Source: Myxococcales bacterium 68-20
Lineage (GTDB): Bacteria > Myxococcota_A > Polyangia > Polyangiales > Polyangiaceae
Assembly (NCBI GenBank): GCA_001899635.1
Contig: MKVQ01000048.1
Location: 248,001-312,000 of the forward strand
Length of the DNA: 64,000 bases
Direction: 5' to 3'
Below are positions 45,498 to 54,779 of this stretch, piece after piece. The position numbers were made by a program, and so were the translations under genes. Below the pieces are notes generated by a model. It saw only the letters and a program-made list of their open reading frames with translations. It made no database searches and was not told the DNA's origin. Numbering within the stretch: the stretch's first letter is position 1; each line of letters opens with the position of its first letter.

Positions 45498-45530
45498 TTG
45501 ACACTAACCACTGTCACGGTCATAAGTGTT
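45498..45530 (+). promoter_or_regulatory. Promoter with nested inverted repeats before desaturase
   Basis: TTGACA at 45498-45503 (perfect -35), a 17-base spacer, then CATAAG at 45521-45526 as a -10-like box. The spacer contains TGACA-N8-TGTCA (45499-45516), and a wider pair ACACT/AGTGT spans 45501-45529. Operators in the spacer are the habit of MerR-type activators, and a MerR gene follows the desaturase. The start ATG is 63 bases on. Confidence 0.5.
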
Positions 45531-45592
45531 CCACCGTGCGGGGTGACGACGTCCTGAGGACCAGGGCGCCCCCGGCCGTGGGAGGCATTCAC

Positions 45593-46723
45593 ATGCACGC
45601 ATTCGCGAACGAGGCCGCGCGCCTCGAGAGCTTCGGCCGCTCCATCGATCGCATCAAACGCGATGTCGAGGCACGCGTCGGCGCCGAAGATCTGCGCCGC
45701 GTCCGGCGGCTTCGCTGGCTGTCGCGCACCTGCGAGGTCATCGGACGCGCGGCGATCCATTTCAGCTTCGAGCCGATCGGCTTCACCGCCGGAGTGCTCG
45801 CCCTGTTCGTCCACAAGCAGCTCGAGGCGACCGAGATCGGCCACACCGCTCTCCATGGCGCCTACGATCGCTTCGGCAAGGCGACCGGCTTCCACTCGTC
45901 GTCCTTTCGCTGGAGAGTGCCGATCGATGAGCCATCCTGGCGCTACGGTCACAACGTCCGCCATCACGGCAACACGAACGTCGCCGGCAAGGACCCCGAC
46001 ATCCACTTCGGCCCGATCCGCCTGACGGAGCACACTCCCTGGAGACCGACGCACCGGCTCCAGGTGCCGTTCGCGCTCTTCATCCTGTTCCCGAACTTCG
46101 GGTTCCTGATGAACACCCACTTCACGGGCGTGACCGACTCGTGGTTCGGCAACGGGCGCGGTGGGATGGACTTCCTCGCCGATCGTTCCTTCCGAACCAG
46201 GCTTCGCGCGCATTGGCATGCGCTCCGGAAGTACATCCCGTACTACGCGTACGAGTACCTCCTCTTTCCGATCCTGGCAGGGCCGTTCTGGTGGAAGGTC
46301 CTGCTCGGCAACTGGCTCTCCGAAGTCCTGCGCGACGTCTACTCCGCGGCGACGATCTTCTGCGGCCACGTCGGTCACGACGTCGCCGCGTACCCCGAGG
46401 GTGACAAGGCGAGCGGACGCGGCGCCTGGTACGCGAGGCAGGTCGAGGCCTCGAACGACTTCGAGGTGAACCAAGTGCTGAGCGTCCTCTGCGGCGGCCT
46501 CGACCGTCAGATCGAACACCACCTCTTTCCGAAGCTCGCGCCGGAGCGCCTACGGGAGCTCGCGCCGCTCGTGAGGCGCGCCTGCGAGGAGCACGGCGTG
46601 CGCTACAACACCGCCAGCTGGCCGGCGACGCTGAAGAAGGCCTTCGCCCACATCGCCGCGCTCTCGAAGGAGGCGCCGAACACCACGACGGTCCTCCGCG
46701 GCGCGATGCGCGTGATGAGTTGA
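45593..46723 (+). CDS. Membrane fatty-acid desaturase
   Basis: 376 residues; ATG 45593 with GGAGG eight bases upstream. Three His boxes for the di-iron centre: GHTALHG (84-89), HNVRHHGN (120-127, HxxxHH) and QIEHHLFP (306-313), with hydrophobic helices between. The QxxHH third box is the front-end/acyl-lipid type, but the N-terminus has no cytochrome b5 domain. It introduces a double bond into membrane acyl chains, needing ferredoxin or another electron donor. Overlaps the next frame; a MerR regulator is the likely partner. Confidence 0.93.
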   Translation: MHAFANEAARLESFGRSIDRIKRDVEARVGAEDLRRVRRLRWLSRTCEVIGRAAIHFSFEPIGFTAGVLALFVHKQLEATEIGHTALHGAYDRFGKATGFHSSSFRWRVPIDEPSWRYGHNVRHHGNTNVAGKDPDIHFGPIRLTEHTPWRPTHRLQVPFALFILFPNFGFLMNTHFTGVTDSWFGNGRGGMDFLADRSFRTRLRAHWHALRKYIPYYAYEYLLFPILAGPFWWKVLLGNWLSEVLRDVYSAATIFCGHVGHDVAAYPEGDKASGRGAWYARQVEASNDFEVNQVLSVLCGGLDRQIEHHLFPKLAPERLRELAPLVRRACEEHGVRYNTASWPATLKKAFAHIAALSKEAPNTTTVLRGAMRVMS

Positions 46724-46875
46724 GCTCGCTCGCGGCCACGGTCTTAGGCTACGTGTTCGGGGTGGCCGAGGAGAACGCCCCGGCGGATGGGAGTGGTTCG
46801 CGCACCGCCACGGTGCTAAATGCGGCGGAGCCCTCCACGGGAGAAGACGATCCCGCTCCGGAACGACGAGAGCCG

Positions 46876-47643
46876 ATGCGCGAGGCGAAGCCCCAGACCG
46901 AAGGCGAGACGAGCGCTGCCGACGCGAGCGTCGAGTACACGATCGACGACCTCGCGAGCGTCTCGCAGGTCCCGAGCCGTACGATCCGCTTCTATCAGTC
47001 GAAGGGCGTGCTCCCGAAGCCGATCATCAAGGGACGGGTCGCGTTCTACGGGAAGGCGCACCTCGAGCGCCTCGAGCTGATCGCGTCGCTGCAGGATCGC
47101 GGTCTCCGCATCGAGGCGATCCGCGAGCTCGTCCAGCGCATCGACAAGGGCGAGCTCGACATCGGCGAATGGCTCGGGCTCGAGGCGCAGCTCCAGCAAC
47201 CCTGGGCGAACGACCAGCCCGTGACCGTGAGCGAGGACCAGCTCTACGAGCTCGCGGGACGCAAACGGGCCGGGCTGCTCAACGATCTCGTCCGCGGCAA
47301 GCTCGTCGAGCGACGAGGCAACGTCTTCTTCGTGCCGAGCCCCGCGCTCCTCGCGATCGGCGCGCGCCTCGAGGCTGCGGGGATCGACATCGACGACGTC
47401 GTCCGCGCCAAGGCGATCCTGGAGAAGTACGTCGGTCGGGCCGCGAAGGAGCTGACGGAGCTCGTCGTCTCGCGAGCGAACGACGGCACCGACGGCGACC
47501 TCGGCAAGGCCGTCGAAGAGCTCCGGCCGCTCGCGATGGAAGGCGTGCGCGTGATCTTCGCGCAGGCGATGCAGGCGGAGCTCCGCGAGCTCGCCCTCTC
47601 GGGCCGCTCCGCCAAGGTCGCGCGCCGACGCGCAAAGAAGTAG
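46876..47643 (+). CDS. MerR-family transcriptional regulator
   Basis: 255 residues from ATG 46876; an open frame also runs upstream to TTG 46720, overlapping the desaturase stop, so the true N-terminus may be longer. The MerR helix-turn-helix is clear: YTIDDLASVSQVPSRTIRFYQ, then KGVLPKP and RVAFYGKAHLERL, with a RGLRIEAIRELV helix. The C-terminal half is a helical effector-binding region without the Cys of metal sensors. Position suggests it controls the desaturase operon, perhaps sensing fatty acid or temperature; not shown. Confidence 0.85.
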   Translation: MREAKPQTEGETSAADASVEYTIDDLASVSQVPSRTIRFYQSKGVLPKPIIKGRVAFYGKAHLERLELIASLQDRGLRIEAIRELVQRIDKGELDIGEWLGLEAQLQQPWANDQPVTVSEDQLYELAGRKRAGLLNDLVRGKLVERRGNVFFVPSPALLAIGARLEAAGIDIDDVVRAKAILEKYVGRAAKELTELVVSRANDGTDGDLGKAVEELRPLAMEGVRVIFAQAMQAELRELALSGRSAKVARRRAKK

Positions 47644-47683
47644 GCCCGCGCGAAGCATTGAGGCTCCGCGCTCACGCCCGGCC

Positions 47684-48460
47684 TCACGTCACCGCTGCGC
47701 GCTCGCGGCAGAGCGTTCGCGGATCGTCCGTCATCACGCCGTCCGCTCCCATCGCGAACAGGCGAGCCGCCTCCGCCGGCTCGTCGATCGTCCAGAAGTC
47801 GACGCGCAGCCCGAGCGCATGGAGGCGGTCGATCGCGGCCTGACTGGCGAACACGATGCCGTACGCCCGGCGGGGGACCTGGGCCGCGTGGCCGCTCACG
47901 CGCAGCCAGCGGAGCGCCGCGCGCGGCACGAACATAATGCGCGCGATCTCGTTGGCCGAGAGCCCCGTCTCGCCCGGGTAGCCGAGCCTTCGTGTCCGCA
48001 CCAGGTTCTTCGTGGAGAAGCTCGCGATGCGGACCCGGTCCTCTGCACGTGCTCGCCGAATCGTGCGGAGCAGCGCCGGGATCATGTCCGGCGATGTCTG
48101 CTTTGCGTCGACGTTGAACATCGCATCCGGGAACGCGTCGAGCGCCGCGTCGAGCGTCGGCATCTTGAAGCGCTGCCCCGCGCGGAAGATGCCGGGGCGG
48201 CGCGGAACGAAGAGCGCGCCGACGTCCCAGGCGCGGATCTCGGCGAGCGTCGCGTCCGCGATCGCGCGCTTCACTCCGGCGGCGCGCTCGCCCGTCGGAT
48301 CGTGCGAGAGGACTACGGCCCCGTCACGCGTCATGTGCGCGTCCGTCTCGATCGCATCCGCGCCGAGGTCGAGCGCGAGCTGGAACGCCTCGAGCGTGTT
48401 CTCCGGCAACTCGAAGCTCGCACCGCGATGCGCGTAGATGATGGGCGACAGGCGAGACAT
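47684..48460 (-). CDS. Glycerophosphodiester phosphodiesterase
   Basis: 258 residues from ATG 48460. Hydrolyses glycerophosphodiesters to sn-glycerol-3-phosphate and alcohol. GDPD motifs: [17 protein letters not shown] (His11, Arg12, Glu20), [21 protein letters not shown] (Glu38, Asp40, His53), FNVDAK, and the C-terminal VDFWTID and [10 protein letters not shown]. No signal peptide, so cytoplasmic like UgpQ. Convergent with MerR; 41 bases lie between the stops. Could supply glycerol phosphate and phosphate from lipid turnover. Confidence 0.95.
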   Translation of the reverse strand: MSRLSPIIYAHRGASFELPENTLEAFQLALDLGADAIETDAHMTRDGAVVLSHDPTGERAAGVKRAIADATLAEIRAWDVGALFVPRRPGIFRAGQRFKMPTLDAALDAFPDAMFNVDAKQTSPDMIPALLRTIRRARAEDRVRIASFSTKNLVRTRRLGYPGETGLSANEIARIMFVPRAALRWLRVSGHAAQVPRRAYGIVFASQAAIDRLHALGLRVDFWTIDEPAEAARLFAMGADGVMTDDPRTLCRERAAVT

Positions 48461-48523
48461 GACGAGAAGCTACCTCGGCACGATCGCGGGCGCCCGCCGA
48501 AACGCGGCTGGGGCGCAGACGCC

Positions 48524-49087
48524 TCAGGCGGAGTGGTGCCGGGACTCGAGCTCGAGCAGGAGTCGCTTGTTCTCGATCCCGCCCGCATAGCCCGTGAGCG
48601 TCCCGTCCCGACCGATCACGCGGTGGCACGGGACCACGATCGAGAGCGGGTTGCGCCCGTTCGCCGCGCCCACGGCGCGGATCGCAAGCGGCTTCCCGAT
48701 CGCGCGCGCGATCTCCGCGTACGTGGTCGTCTCGCCGTAGGGGATGGCAGTGAGGGCGCGCCATACCGCACGCTGGAAGTCCGTCCCTCGCGGCGCGAGC
48801 TCGAGATCGAACGACGTCCGGGTTCCGTCGAAATAGGCGCGGAGCTGCGCGACGACGGACGCGAACGCGGGCTCGTCCTCGTGCGCCTCGGCGATCGCCC
48901 CCACCGCGTGCGCCGCTCGCTCGAAGTAGATCCCGTGGAGCACGACCTGCGATGCGCGAACCTCACCGAGGAGGAGGAGATCGCCGACGGGCGTCGCCAT
49001 CCGCGCGAAGGATCGCCGGAACGGCACCACCTCGACGGATCGTTTGCTCGAGGTACCCACGTTGCCTCGTTCGGTGCTCATCATCAT
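48524..49087 (-). CDS. ogt: Methylated-DNA-protein-cysteine methyltransferase
   Basis: 187 residues; the first of three successive ATGs (49087, 49084, 49081), with GGAG five bases before. It removes alkyl groups from O6-alkylguanine onto its own Cys154 in the motif IVVPCHRVIG, a one-use repair. The helix-turn-helix (AIPYGETTTYAEIARAIG) and RAVGAANGRNPL arm are complete. The start overlaps the stop of the Ada-AlkA gene (ATGA), so both repair functions are made together. Confidence 0.96.
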   Translation of the reverse strand: MMMSTERGNVGTSSKRSVEVVPFRRSFARMATPVGDLLLLGEVRASQVVLHGIYFERAAHAVGAIAEAHEDEPAFASVVAQLRAYFDGTRTSFDLELAPRGTDFQRAVWRALTAIPYGETTTYAEIARAIGKPLAIRAVGAANGRNPLSIVVPCHRVIGRDGTLTGYAGGIENKRLLLELESRHHSA

Positions 49088-50544
49088 CCCGTCTCCTCCG
49101 AGAGTCCCGACCAGAGATGCGCAGCGGCATAGGCACGCCACGGCCGCCACCGCTCGGCTCGCGCTTCACACTCCGCCGTCGACACTCCGCCGAGGGCCTT
49201 CCGCAGGCCGAGATCGCCCGAGGGGAAAGCGTCCGGCCAGCCGAGAGCGCGCATCTCGATGTACTCCGCCGTCCAAGGACCGATCCCCGGCAACGCGAGC
49301 AGGGCCTCACGCGTCGCCACCGGATCGGCTGTGCGATCGAGCGTGACCTTTCCGTCGGCGACCGCACGAGCGAGCTCGCGAACGGTGCGCGCGCGCGAGC
49401 GGGTGAGCCCGATCGACCCGATCGCCTCCTCGCTCGCGTCCGCGAGCCGGGGTGCGTCCGGCCAGGCCCACGCCGGCGCGCCCTCCCGGGTGGGTCCCTT
49501 CACCGGCACGCCGAGCTTCGCAACGAGGCGGCCCGCGATCGTCAGCGCGGCACGCACACTGACCTGCTGCCCGAGCACTGCGCGCACGGCCCACTCGAAC
49601 GGGTCGAACGCGCCCATCACCCGCTGCGCCGGCCGAGCCCGCACGCGCTTCTCGAGCAGCGGATCGCGCGCGAGGTGTGCGCCGATCAACGTCGGGTCCG
49701 CATCGGAGTCGAAGACTCGACGCACGCGCGCGGCGATCGTCATGAGCGACGGCGCGAGCGAGGAAGACACCTCCACGACGATCGCGTCACGCCCCTTCGC
49801 GGGTGTGACGGCGACGATGCCCGTGTGCCCGTTCATCAGCGTGGCGCGCAGATAGGTGTCGCCCGAGAACGCCTCTGCTCCCTCGACCGCGCGCGCTCGA
49901 AGGAACGAGAACGCGAGCGAAGCGTCGAACGGTGCCCGCGCGTCGAGCACGACGCGAAGCTCATCGCCGGCGGACACACCGGACGCGCCCGGGCGCCGGA
50001 CCTCCGAGGGCGTCATCCGCTGATGCGCTCGATAGGCGTCGTTGAAGCGCCGCACGCTTGCGAAGCCGCTCGCAAACGCGATCTCGGCGATCGGCAGCGT
50101 CGTCCCGAACAGGAGCTCGCGCGCGAGCGCGACCCGCTTCGAGAGCCCGAGCTCGAGCGGCCCCAGCCCGAGCTCGTCCTGCATGGCCCGGCGGAGGTGG
50201 CGCGCGGAGGTGCCCAGCGAAGACGCCAGGTCCTCCACGCTCCCGTCGTTCAACGCGCCCTCGTCGATCTTTCGCAGGGCGGTCGCGACGAGCCGCGAGA
50301 CAGCGTCCACGCTCGCATGCCCGGGCGCCCGCTCCGGCCGGCAGCGAAAGCACGCCCGGAACCCCGCGCGCTCCGCAAGCGCTGCCCGTGGAAAGAACTC
50401 GCAGCGGTCGCGCCGCGGCGTCCGCGCGCGACACACCGGGCGGCAATACACGCCGGTCGTCTTCACACCGACGAAGAACGCTCCGTCGAAGCGGGCATCG
50501 TGCGCGACGAGAGCGCGGTAGCAGGCGTCGGGGTCGAGCGTCAC
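49084..50544 (-). CDS. AdaA-AlkA fusion: methylphosphotriester sensor plus 3-methyladenine DNA glycosylase
   Basis: 486 residues from ATG 50544. Residues 1-75: Ada zinc domain with Cys34, Cys38, Cys65 and Cys68, which take methyl from phosphotriesters. ~85-185: AraC-type helix-turn-helix (LLFGTTLPIAEIAFASGFAS). ~195-300: AlkA N-terminal domain. 300-480: HhH-GPD glycosylase, with hairpin ALPGIGPWTAEYI (~417-428) and catalytic Asp444 (PSGDLGLRKAL). It excises N3-methyladenine and senses alkylation to activate its operon. Overlaps ogt by ATGA. The fusion is known in several bacteria. Confidence 0.95.
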   Translation of the reverse strand: MTLDPDACYRALVAHDARFDGAFFVGVKTTGVYCRPVCRARTPRRDRCEFFPRAALAERAGFRACFRCRPERAPGHASVDAVSRLVATALRKIDEGALNDGSVEDLASSLGTSARHLRRAMQDELGLGPLELGLSKRVALARELLFGTTLPIAEIAFASGFASVRRFNDAYRAHQRMTPSEVRRPGASGVSAGDELRVVLDARAPFDASLAFSFLRARAVEGAEAFSGDTYLRATLMNGHTGIVAVTPAKGRDAIVVEVSSSLAPSLMTIAARVRRVFDSDADPTLIGAHLARDPLLEKRVRARPAQRVMGAFDPFEWAVRAVLGQQVSVRAALTIAGRLVAKLGVPVKGPTREGAPAWAWPDAPRLADASEEAIGSIGLTRSRARTVRELARAVADGKVTLDRTADPVATREALLALPGIGPWTAEYIEMRALGWPDAFPSGDLGLRKALGGVSTAECEARAERWRPWRAYAAAHLWSGLSEETG

Positions 50545-50782
50545 GCCCCTCTCTTAGCGTCGGAGCGGGCGCCCGTCTGGCCGTTTTCGGACATGGCAGC
50601 AACGCCGCGCCCGAGCCGAGGCCGGCCATCTCAGCCGGGAACCGGACGGGAGCACGAAGCGAGGCCTGCCCCCCCGTTGCCCGACCTCTCCCGTTTTCCG
50701 GCCCACCCGCGCGGGTCCGCACGTGGGACGCAACTCTTCCGGCGCCCGGCCGACGGGGGAGGACACCAAACGGGAGGGCGCG

Positions 50783-51556
50783 ATGAGCGAAGTGGGTGGA
50801 GTGGGGGCGCGGCGGCACTTCTCGACAGACGAGGAGGAGGCGCTCCGGCGCGACGAGTCGACGAACAGCATCGTCAAGCGTGACGCCAAGACGAACGTGA
50901 ACATCTCCGGGACCGATCTCTCGTGGGTTGCCACCAAGCACCATCAGCAGAGCCCGATGGACAACAAGATGACCGTGCTCGACGTCGGCCACGTCGCGTT
51001 CGAGGGGCTCGAGATCGCAGGTGTCATCCACCTCGGCGCGGCGGGACCGATCGGCGGAATGCTGGTTGGAATCGCCCTTGGTTCGTATGGACTCGTAGAG
51101 GCGCATGCGAAAGGGGATGAGCAGGCCCAGGCGCTCGCAAAGGACAACGCGCACGTCGCCCTGATCGGTGCGCTCGATCTGCCGGAGTCCTACAAGGCGG
51201 CGCGCCTCGACGGCGAGTACAAGCACGTCGCGAAGGGGAACGGCTCTCCCGCGTTCAAGATGGCAGAGGCCATTTGCCAGGACAAGAAGGGGCTCGCCAC
51301 GCTCCAGCTCCATGCCGATCGCGGGATGAACGCTGCACGCGACCTCTCGTATTCGGGGATGACGAAGGATGCGTTCCTGAAAGCGAATCCGAAGATCGCC
51401 GAGAGCTACAAGAACGATGCCGCGTTCCATGAGGGCTTCGATGCGTACCTCCATGCGAAGGCGCACCTCCCGCCCGCCGAGATGAAAGACTTCGAGAAGA
51501 AGCTGAGCGAGCGAGACGGATGGTACACGCAGAGCCAGGTAAGCTTCCGCGTATGA
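50783..51556 (+). CDS. Uncharacterised protein with glycine-rich hydrophobic segment
   Basis: 257 residues; ATG 50783 after GGGAGGGC. The N-terminal ~60 residues are polar; ~85-120 form a hydrophobic, Gly-rich stretch (IHLGAAGPIGGMLVGIALG) likely to enter a membrane. The rest is a charged helical domain with KDNAHVALIGALDLPESYKA and an MKDFEKKLSERDGWY end. No signal peptide. No family recognised. Couples tightly to the next gene (its stop and a weak alternative ATG overlap), so they probably form an operon. Confidence 0.75.
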   Translation: MSEVGGVGARRHFSTDEEEALRRDESTNSIVKRDAKTNVNISGTDLSWVATKHHQQSPMDNKMTVLDVGHVAFEGLEIAGVIHLGAAGPIGGMLVGIALGSYGLVEAHAKGDEQAQALAKDNAHVALIGALDLPESYKAARLDGEYKHVAKGNGSPAFKMAEAICQDKKGLATLQLHADRGMNAARDLSYSGMTKDAFLKANPKIAESYKNDAAFHEGFDAYLHAKAHLPPAEMKDFEKKLSERDGWYTQSQVSFRV

Positions 51557-51579
51557 GGGGCGAGAAGGAGGAGCCGCCG

Positions 51580-52041
51580 ATGGCGACGCCGTACCGATCT
51601 GCCGGCGTGCGCGTCGAAGGCCCGCGCCCACTCGAGCCGGAAGACGAGATGAGGCTTCTGCTCGAGGCCCCCGTGTGGCCTCGAGGTGCTCGCAAGGCGG
51701 TGGTGATCGGCCTGGCGCTCATGGGCGTGGCGTTGGTGGCCGTCAGTCTGAGCTCGACGGACCACACGCTCTTCCGCCCCGTGGTCCACGCGTGCCTCTT
51801 CCTCACGCCGCTGGTGTCCTTGCTCTCGGCGGAGCTGAAACATCGGCGGCGTGTGGCGAAGCTTCGTGCAGCCGGCTACGACGTCGAAGGCGCGGCGACC
51901 GCTCACCTCCGCGTCGCCGACGCCCCTCTCATTCGCGTCGCCGCCGAGCCGGTCACCGAGAGCATCGACGACGAATGCGCCCTGGACGAGCACGGGCGCG
52001 ACGACGAGACGACGTCCTCCAAGGCCGCAGCGAGGCGGTAG
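51580..52041 (+). CDS. Two-helix membrane protein, unknown
   Basis: 153 residues. ATG 51580 is preferred because AAGGAGG lies eight bases before; an ATG at 51553 overlapping the previous stop would add nine residues. Two transmembrane helices (~40-58, and ~67-87 with ACLFLTPLVSLLSAEL), then a basic HRRRVAK and an acidic cytoplasmic tail. No motif. Partner of the upstream gene; possibly a small membrane complex. Confidence 0.72.
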   Translation: MATPYRSAGVRVEGPRPLEPEDEMRLLLEAPVWPRGARKAVVIGLALMGVALVAVSLSSTDHTLFRPVVHACLFLTPLVSLLSAELKHRRRVAKLRAAGYDVEGAATAHLRVADAPLIRVAAEPVTESIDDECALDEHGRDDETTSSKAAARR

Positions 52042-52596
52042 CGGGAAGTCGCCCCCCAACGGCCAGAACGACGGCGGCCCGACTACGAAGAGCAGCACAT
52101 CGCGCTGACGAAACGGTCGTGGCCGAAGATGGCGGCCCATTGCTCCAGTAGCGGACACGCTCGGACGGCGTTGGCGAGTCGGCGAGGCCTCGCGAGCAGT
52201 TCGTAGACACGCGCCCGGAAGCCGATGAGTGAGCTACATCAACCCGCCGCGGCGGCGGGGGCCTTACGCAGACCGCCTCCGATGATAACGCGCCCGGAGC
52301 TCATCGGGAGCGCCTCACGCCGAACGCCTTGAACGCGATCCGCTGACTGTTGCTCGCCGGCCAGGGCCGCGGGATTCGTCGAGCCTGCGCACCGGCGAAG
52401 GGCGACGGCACGCGCTCATCCTCCGCTTCGCCCACTCCGGGGGTCGATCTCGCGTGGGGCCGAGCCCCCGCTAGTGATGGGCGCAGCAACCGTTCCCGTG
52501 CGTCGTCTGGTCGCCAGCTGGGACGAGGTCGTCTCACATGATCGCGAGAGCATCGTTGACGCGGAGGGGCGCGTGGCGCGATGGTCACGATGACTC
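52042..52596. other. Intergenic stretch, no gene supported
   Basis: 555 bases of lower coding character. A 38-codon frame from ATG 52479 (MGAATVPVRRLVASWDEVVS) stops just before the exonuclease start. A minus-strand frame ends in RVIIGGGLRKAPAAAAG near 52230. Both lack supporting features and may be remnants. Confidence 0.4.
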
Positions 52597-53208
52597 ATGA
52601 CGCTAGAGCGGCTCGACACCGGTGGTTCCGCCGGACCGCGTGACGTGTACTTCTCGGTCGACGTCGAGACGGACGGCCCCATCCCCGGCGAGTTCTCGAT
52701 GCTGAGCTTCGCGCTCGTCTACGCCGGCAGTTACGACGGCACGTCGTTCGAAGCGCCGGCACGCTACGACACGTTCTTCGAGAGAACGCTCAGGCCCATC
52801 TCGGAACGGTACGAGCAAGAGGCGCTCGACGTGAACGGACTCGATCGGAGCGCGCTCGTGGAGAGCGGAGGCGATCCTTCACGTGTCATGGCAGAAGCTG
52901 CGGCGTGGCTCGAGCAGCACTCCGGAGGTGGGACGCCGATCCTCGTCGCGTATCCGCTGAGCTTCGACTGGACGTGGCTCTACTGGTACTTCGTGCGCTT
53001 TCTCGGAACGTCCCCGTTCAAGCACTCGCGGTGTCTCGACCTGAAGACCGCGATCGCGATTCGAGGCCGGCGCACGGTGTCAGCCTCGGGCCATGACCAA
53101 CTTCCGCCGGCGCTTCGCTCGGCGTTGCCTCACACCCATCGCGCGCTCGATGACGCGATCGAGCAGGCAGACATTCTCGCGAAGCTCTTCACCTGGGATG
53201 GCACATGA
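52597..53208 (+). CDS. DEDDh-family 3'-5' exonuclease
   Basis: 203 residues from ATG 52597. Nuclease motifs: VDVETDG with Asp22 and Glu24 (after YFS), Asp124 (LSFDWTWLYW), and HRALDDA with His181 and Asp186. These are the metal-binding DEDDh residues of RNase T/oligoribonuclease/Rv2179c-like enzymes. The protein is short and lacks extra domains. It overlaps the nucleotidyltransferase stop-to-start (ATGA), so the two are made in step. Substrate may be RNA 3' ends; see the next gene. Confidence 0.88.
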   Translation: MTLERLDTGGSAGPRDVYFSVDVETDGPIPGEFSMLSFALVYAGSYDGTSFEAPARYDTFFERTLRPISERYEQEALDVNGLDRSALVESGGDPSRVMAEAAAWLEQHSGGGTPILVAYPLSFDWTWLYWYFVRFLGTSPFKHSRCLDLKTAIAIRGRRTVSASGHDQLPPALRSALPHTHRALDDAIEQADILAKLFTWDGT

Positions 53209-54212
53209 CGTCGTTCGACACGCGCGCAACGAGCACGCAAACCACTCTCGATGAGCTCGCGAAGCAGCTCTTGGACAACCTGGGTGCCGACGCGGAGCGC
53301 ATCCTCCGCAACGACACGAGCATCTACGTCGTAGGCTCCGGTGGTCGCGGCGAGATGTCGGAGCACAGCGACGTCGACCTCTTCGTCGCGCGCGTCGGAC
53401 GCTCCACCTCCGACGTGGACGCGTTCCTCGTGCGCCAAGCGATTGCGCGAACCCTGTACGCCATGAAGCGGCCGGATCCGTCTCAGGGCGGCGCCTTTCT
53501 GAAGATGCACACGGACGCGAGCCTGTGCGATCGCATGGGCACGGCCGAAGACGACGCCGAGAACACGTTCACCGCCCGCATGCTTCTTCTCCTCGAGAGC
53601 CAGGCGCTTCTCGGAGAGGCCGCCTACGCCGAGCTGCTCGATAGGGTGCTCGAGGCGTACTGGAAGGACGCGGCGACACACGCGAGCGACTATCACCCCT
53701 ACGTCCTCGTCAACGACGTCGTTCGCTACTGGCGCAGTCTCCTCCTCAACTACGTCGCGAAGAACGCGAAGAAGGCAAAGGAGCTCCGCGCTCCCGAGCG
53801 CCGCCATGGAGAGCGGGAGCTCCGAAGCTACAAGCTTCGGTTCAGCCGCTGCCTCAGCTGCTTCTCGGTGCTCGCGTCGCTTCTCGTCCTGACCGGCAGA
53901 GGTGGCGTGCGCAAGGACGACGTACGCGCCCTCGTGCGAAGACGTCCGATCGAGCGCCTTCGCGACATCGGCGAAGCGCGTGCAGGCACCGAGGCCGCCG
54001 CGTACGTCGACAAGCTTCTCGCGTTGTACGACGGCTTTCTGACGACGACCAACGCGCCGACGAAGGACCTCGAAGCCAAGTTCGGTGAGATCGAGTTCAC
54101 GAAGGCAAAGCTCGACGAGGGGTACGCCTTCGGCGACGCGATGTTCGACCTGCTCCAGGTGCTCGGCCGCGAAGGGCGCGCGCGCAACCTGTTCCGCTAC
54201 ATGGTCGTTTAG
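53205..54212 (+). CDS. Nucleotidyltransferase (DUF294/GlnD-type fold)
   Basis: 335 residues; ATG 53205 overlaps the exonuclease stop. Nucleotidyltransferase motif: VVGSGGRGEMSEHSDVDLFV, giving the GG-loop (44-50) and metal Asp56/Asp58. The rest is mostly helical (VLNDVVRYWRSLL, LLLLESQALLG), as in DUF294-linked transferases and the catalytic core of GlnD. No ACT or cyclic-nucleotide domain is present. It would transfer a nucleotide to protein or RNA. A partner that removes 3' nucleotides suggests an editing or modification pair; not proved. Confidence 0.83.
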   Translation: MTSFDTRATSTQTTLDELAKQLLDNLGADAERILRNDTSIYVVGSGGRGEMSEHSDVDLFVARVGRSTSDVDAFLVRQAIARTLYAMKRPDPSQGGAFLKMHTDASLCDRMGTAEDDAENTFTARMLLLLESQALLGEAAYAELLDRVLEAYWKDAATHASDYHPYVLVNDVVRYWRSLLLNYVAKNAKKAKELRAPERRHGERELRSYKLRFSRCLSCFSVLASLLVLTGRGGVRKDDVRALVRRRPIERLRDIGEARAGTEAAAYVDKLLALYDGFLTTTNAPTKDLEAKFGEIEFTKAKLDEGYAFGDAMFDLLQVLGREGRARNLFRYMVV

Positions 54213-54257
54213 TCCCGCCAGCGCGGCTCGGCGGCAGCGAGCACGCACTCGTGGACG

Positions 54258-54752
54258 TCACCTGCGAGTGTTCAATCGCGCCCTCTCCTTCGAGCTCGAG
54301 CGGGGCGGCTGCCTGGACTGACCGATTGGCTGCGTGGCGCGTTCTCCGTGCGGGACGCGGCGGCTGAGCGCGCGCGGAACCACTCGGCGATCCCCCCATG
54401 TGCGGCTCGAAGTCTCCGGGCACCGAGAGCTTGAGCGCCCCCGCCCGCTCGGCCGTGCGGTTCTCGAAGTCGTGCGCCGTGCCTCCGGGCGCGGCGCGTC
54501 GATCCACGTGCCGCCTACGAAGAACCTCATCGTCCCCTCGATCACGAAGAAGACGTCGTCTTCCTCGTGTGTGTGCGCGCCGGGGCCGCGCGTGTAGGGC
54601 TCGATCCACCACTCCGAGATCGAGTACCGCCCGCGCGTCTCGTCGCCGTCCGCCTTGAAGACGGCGTGCAGCGGGCCCATCGCATACGCGCGGCCTGCGC
54701 CCGGAGGCAGATTGATCGGAGCACGCGTCTTCTCGCGCGGTACGCACGGCAT
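54258..54752 (-). pseudogene. Cupin-domain protein, frameshifted
   Basis: ATG 54752 starts MPCVPREKTRAPINLPPGAG, and the frame runs through the cupin motif 1 HTHEEDDVFFVIEGTM and FFVGGTWIDA. Motif 2 then continues only in another frame (PGGTAHDFENRTAERAGALK), and the tail (HMGGIAEWF) in the third. Two frameshifts thus break a ~150-residue cupin. Unless sequencing error is involved, it is a pseudogene. Cupins bind a metal and act as dioxygenases or isomerases. Confidence 0.7.
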
Positions 54753-54779
54753 GTTCACCGCTCTGTGATTCGACCGCAA

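Noticed and set aside
52301-52588. 95-codon minus-strand frame upstream of the exonuclease gene
   Set aside because: Arg/Pro-rich, no motif, and it overlaps the opposite promoter region; treated as non-coding.
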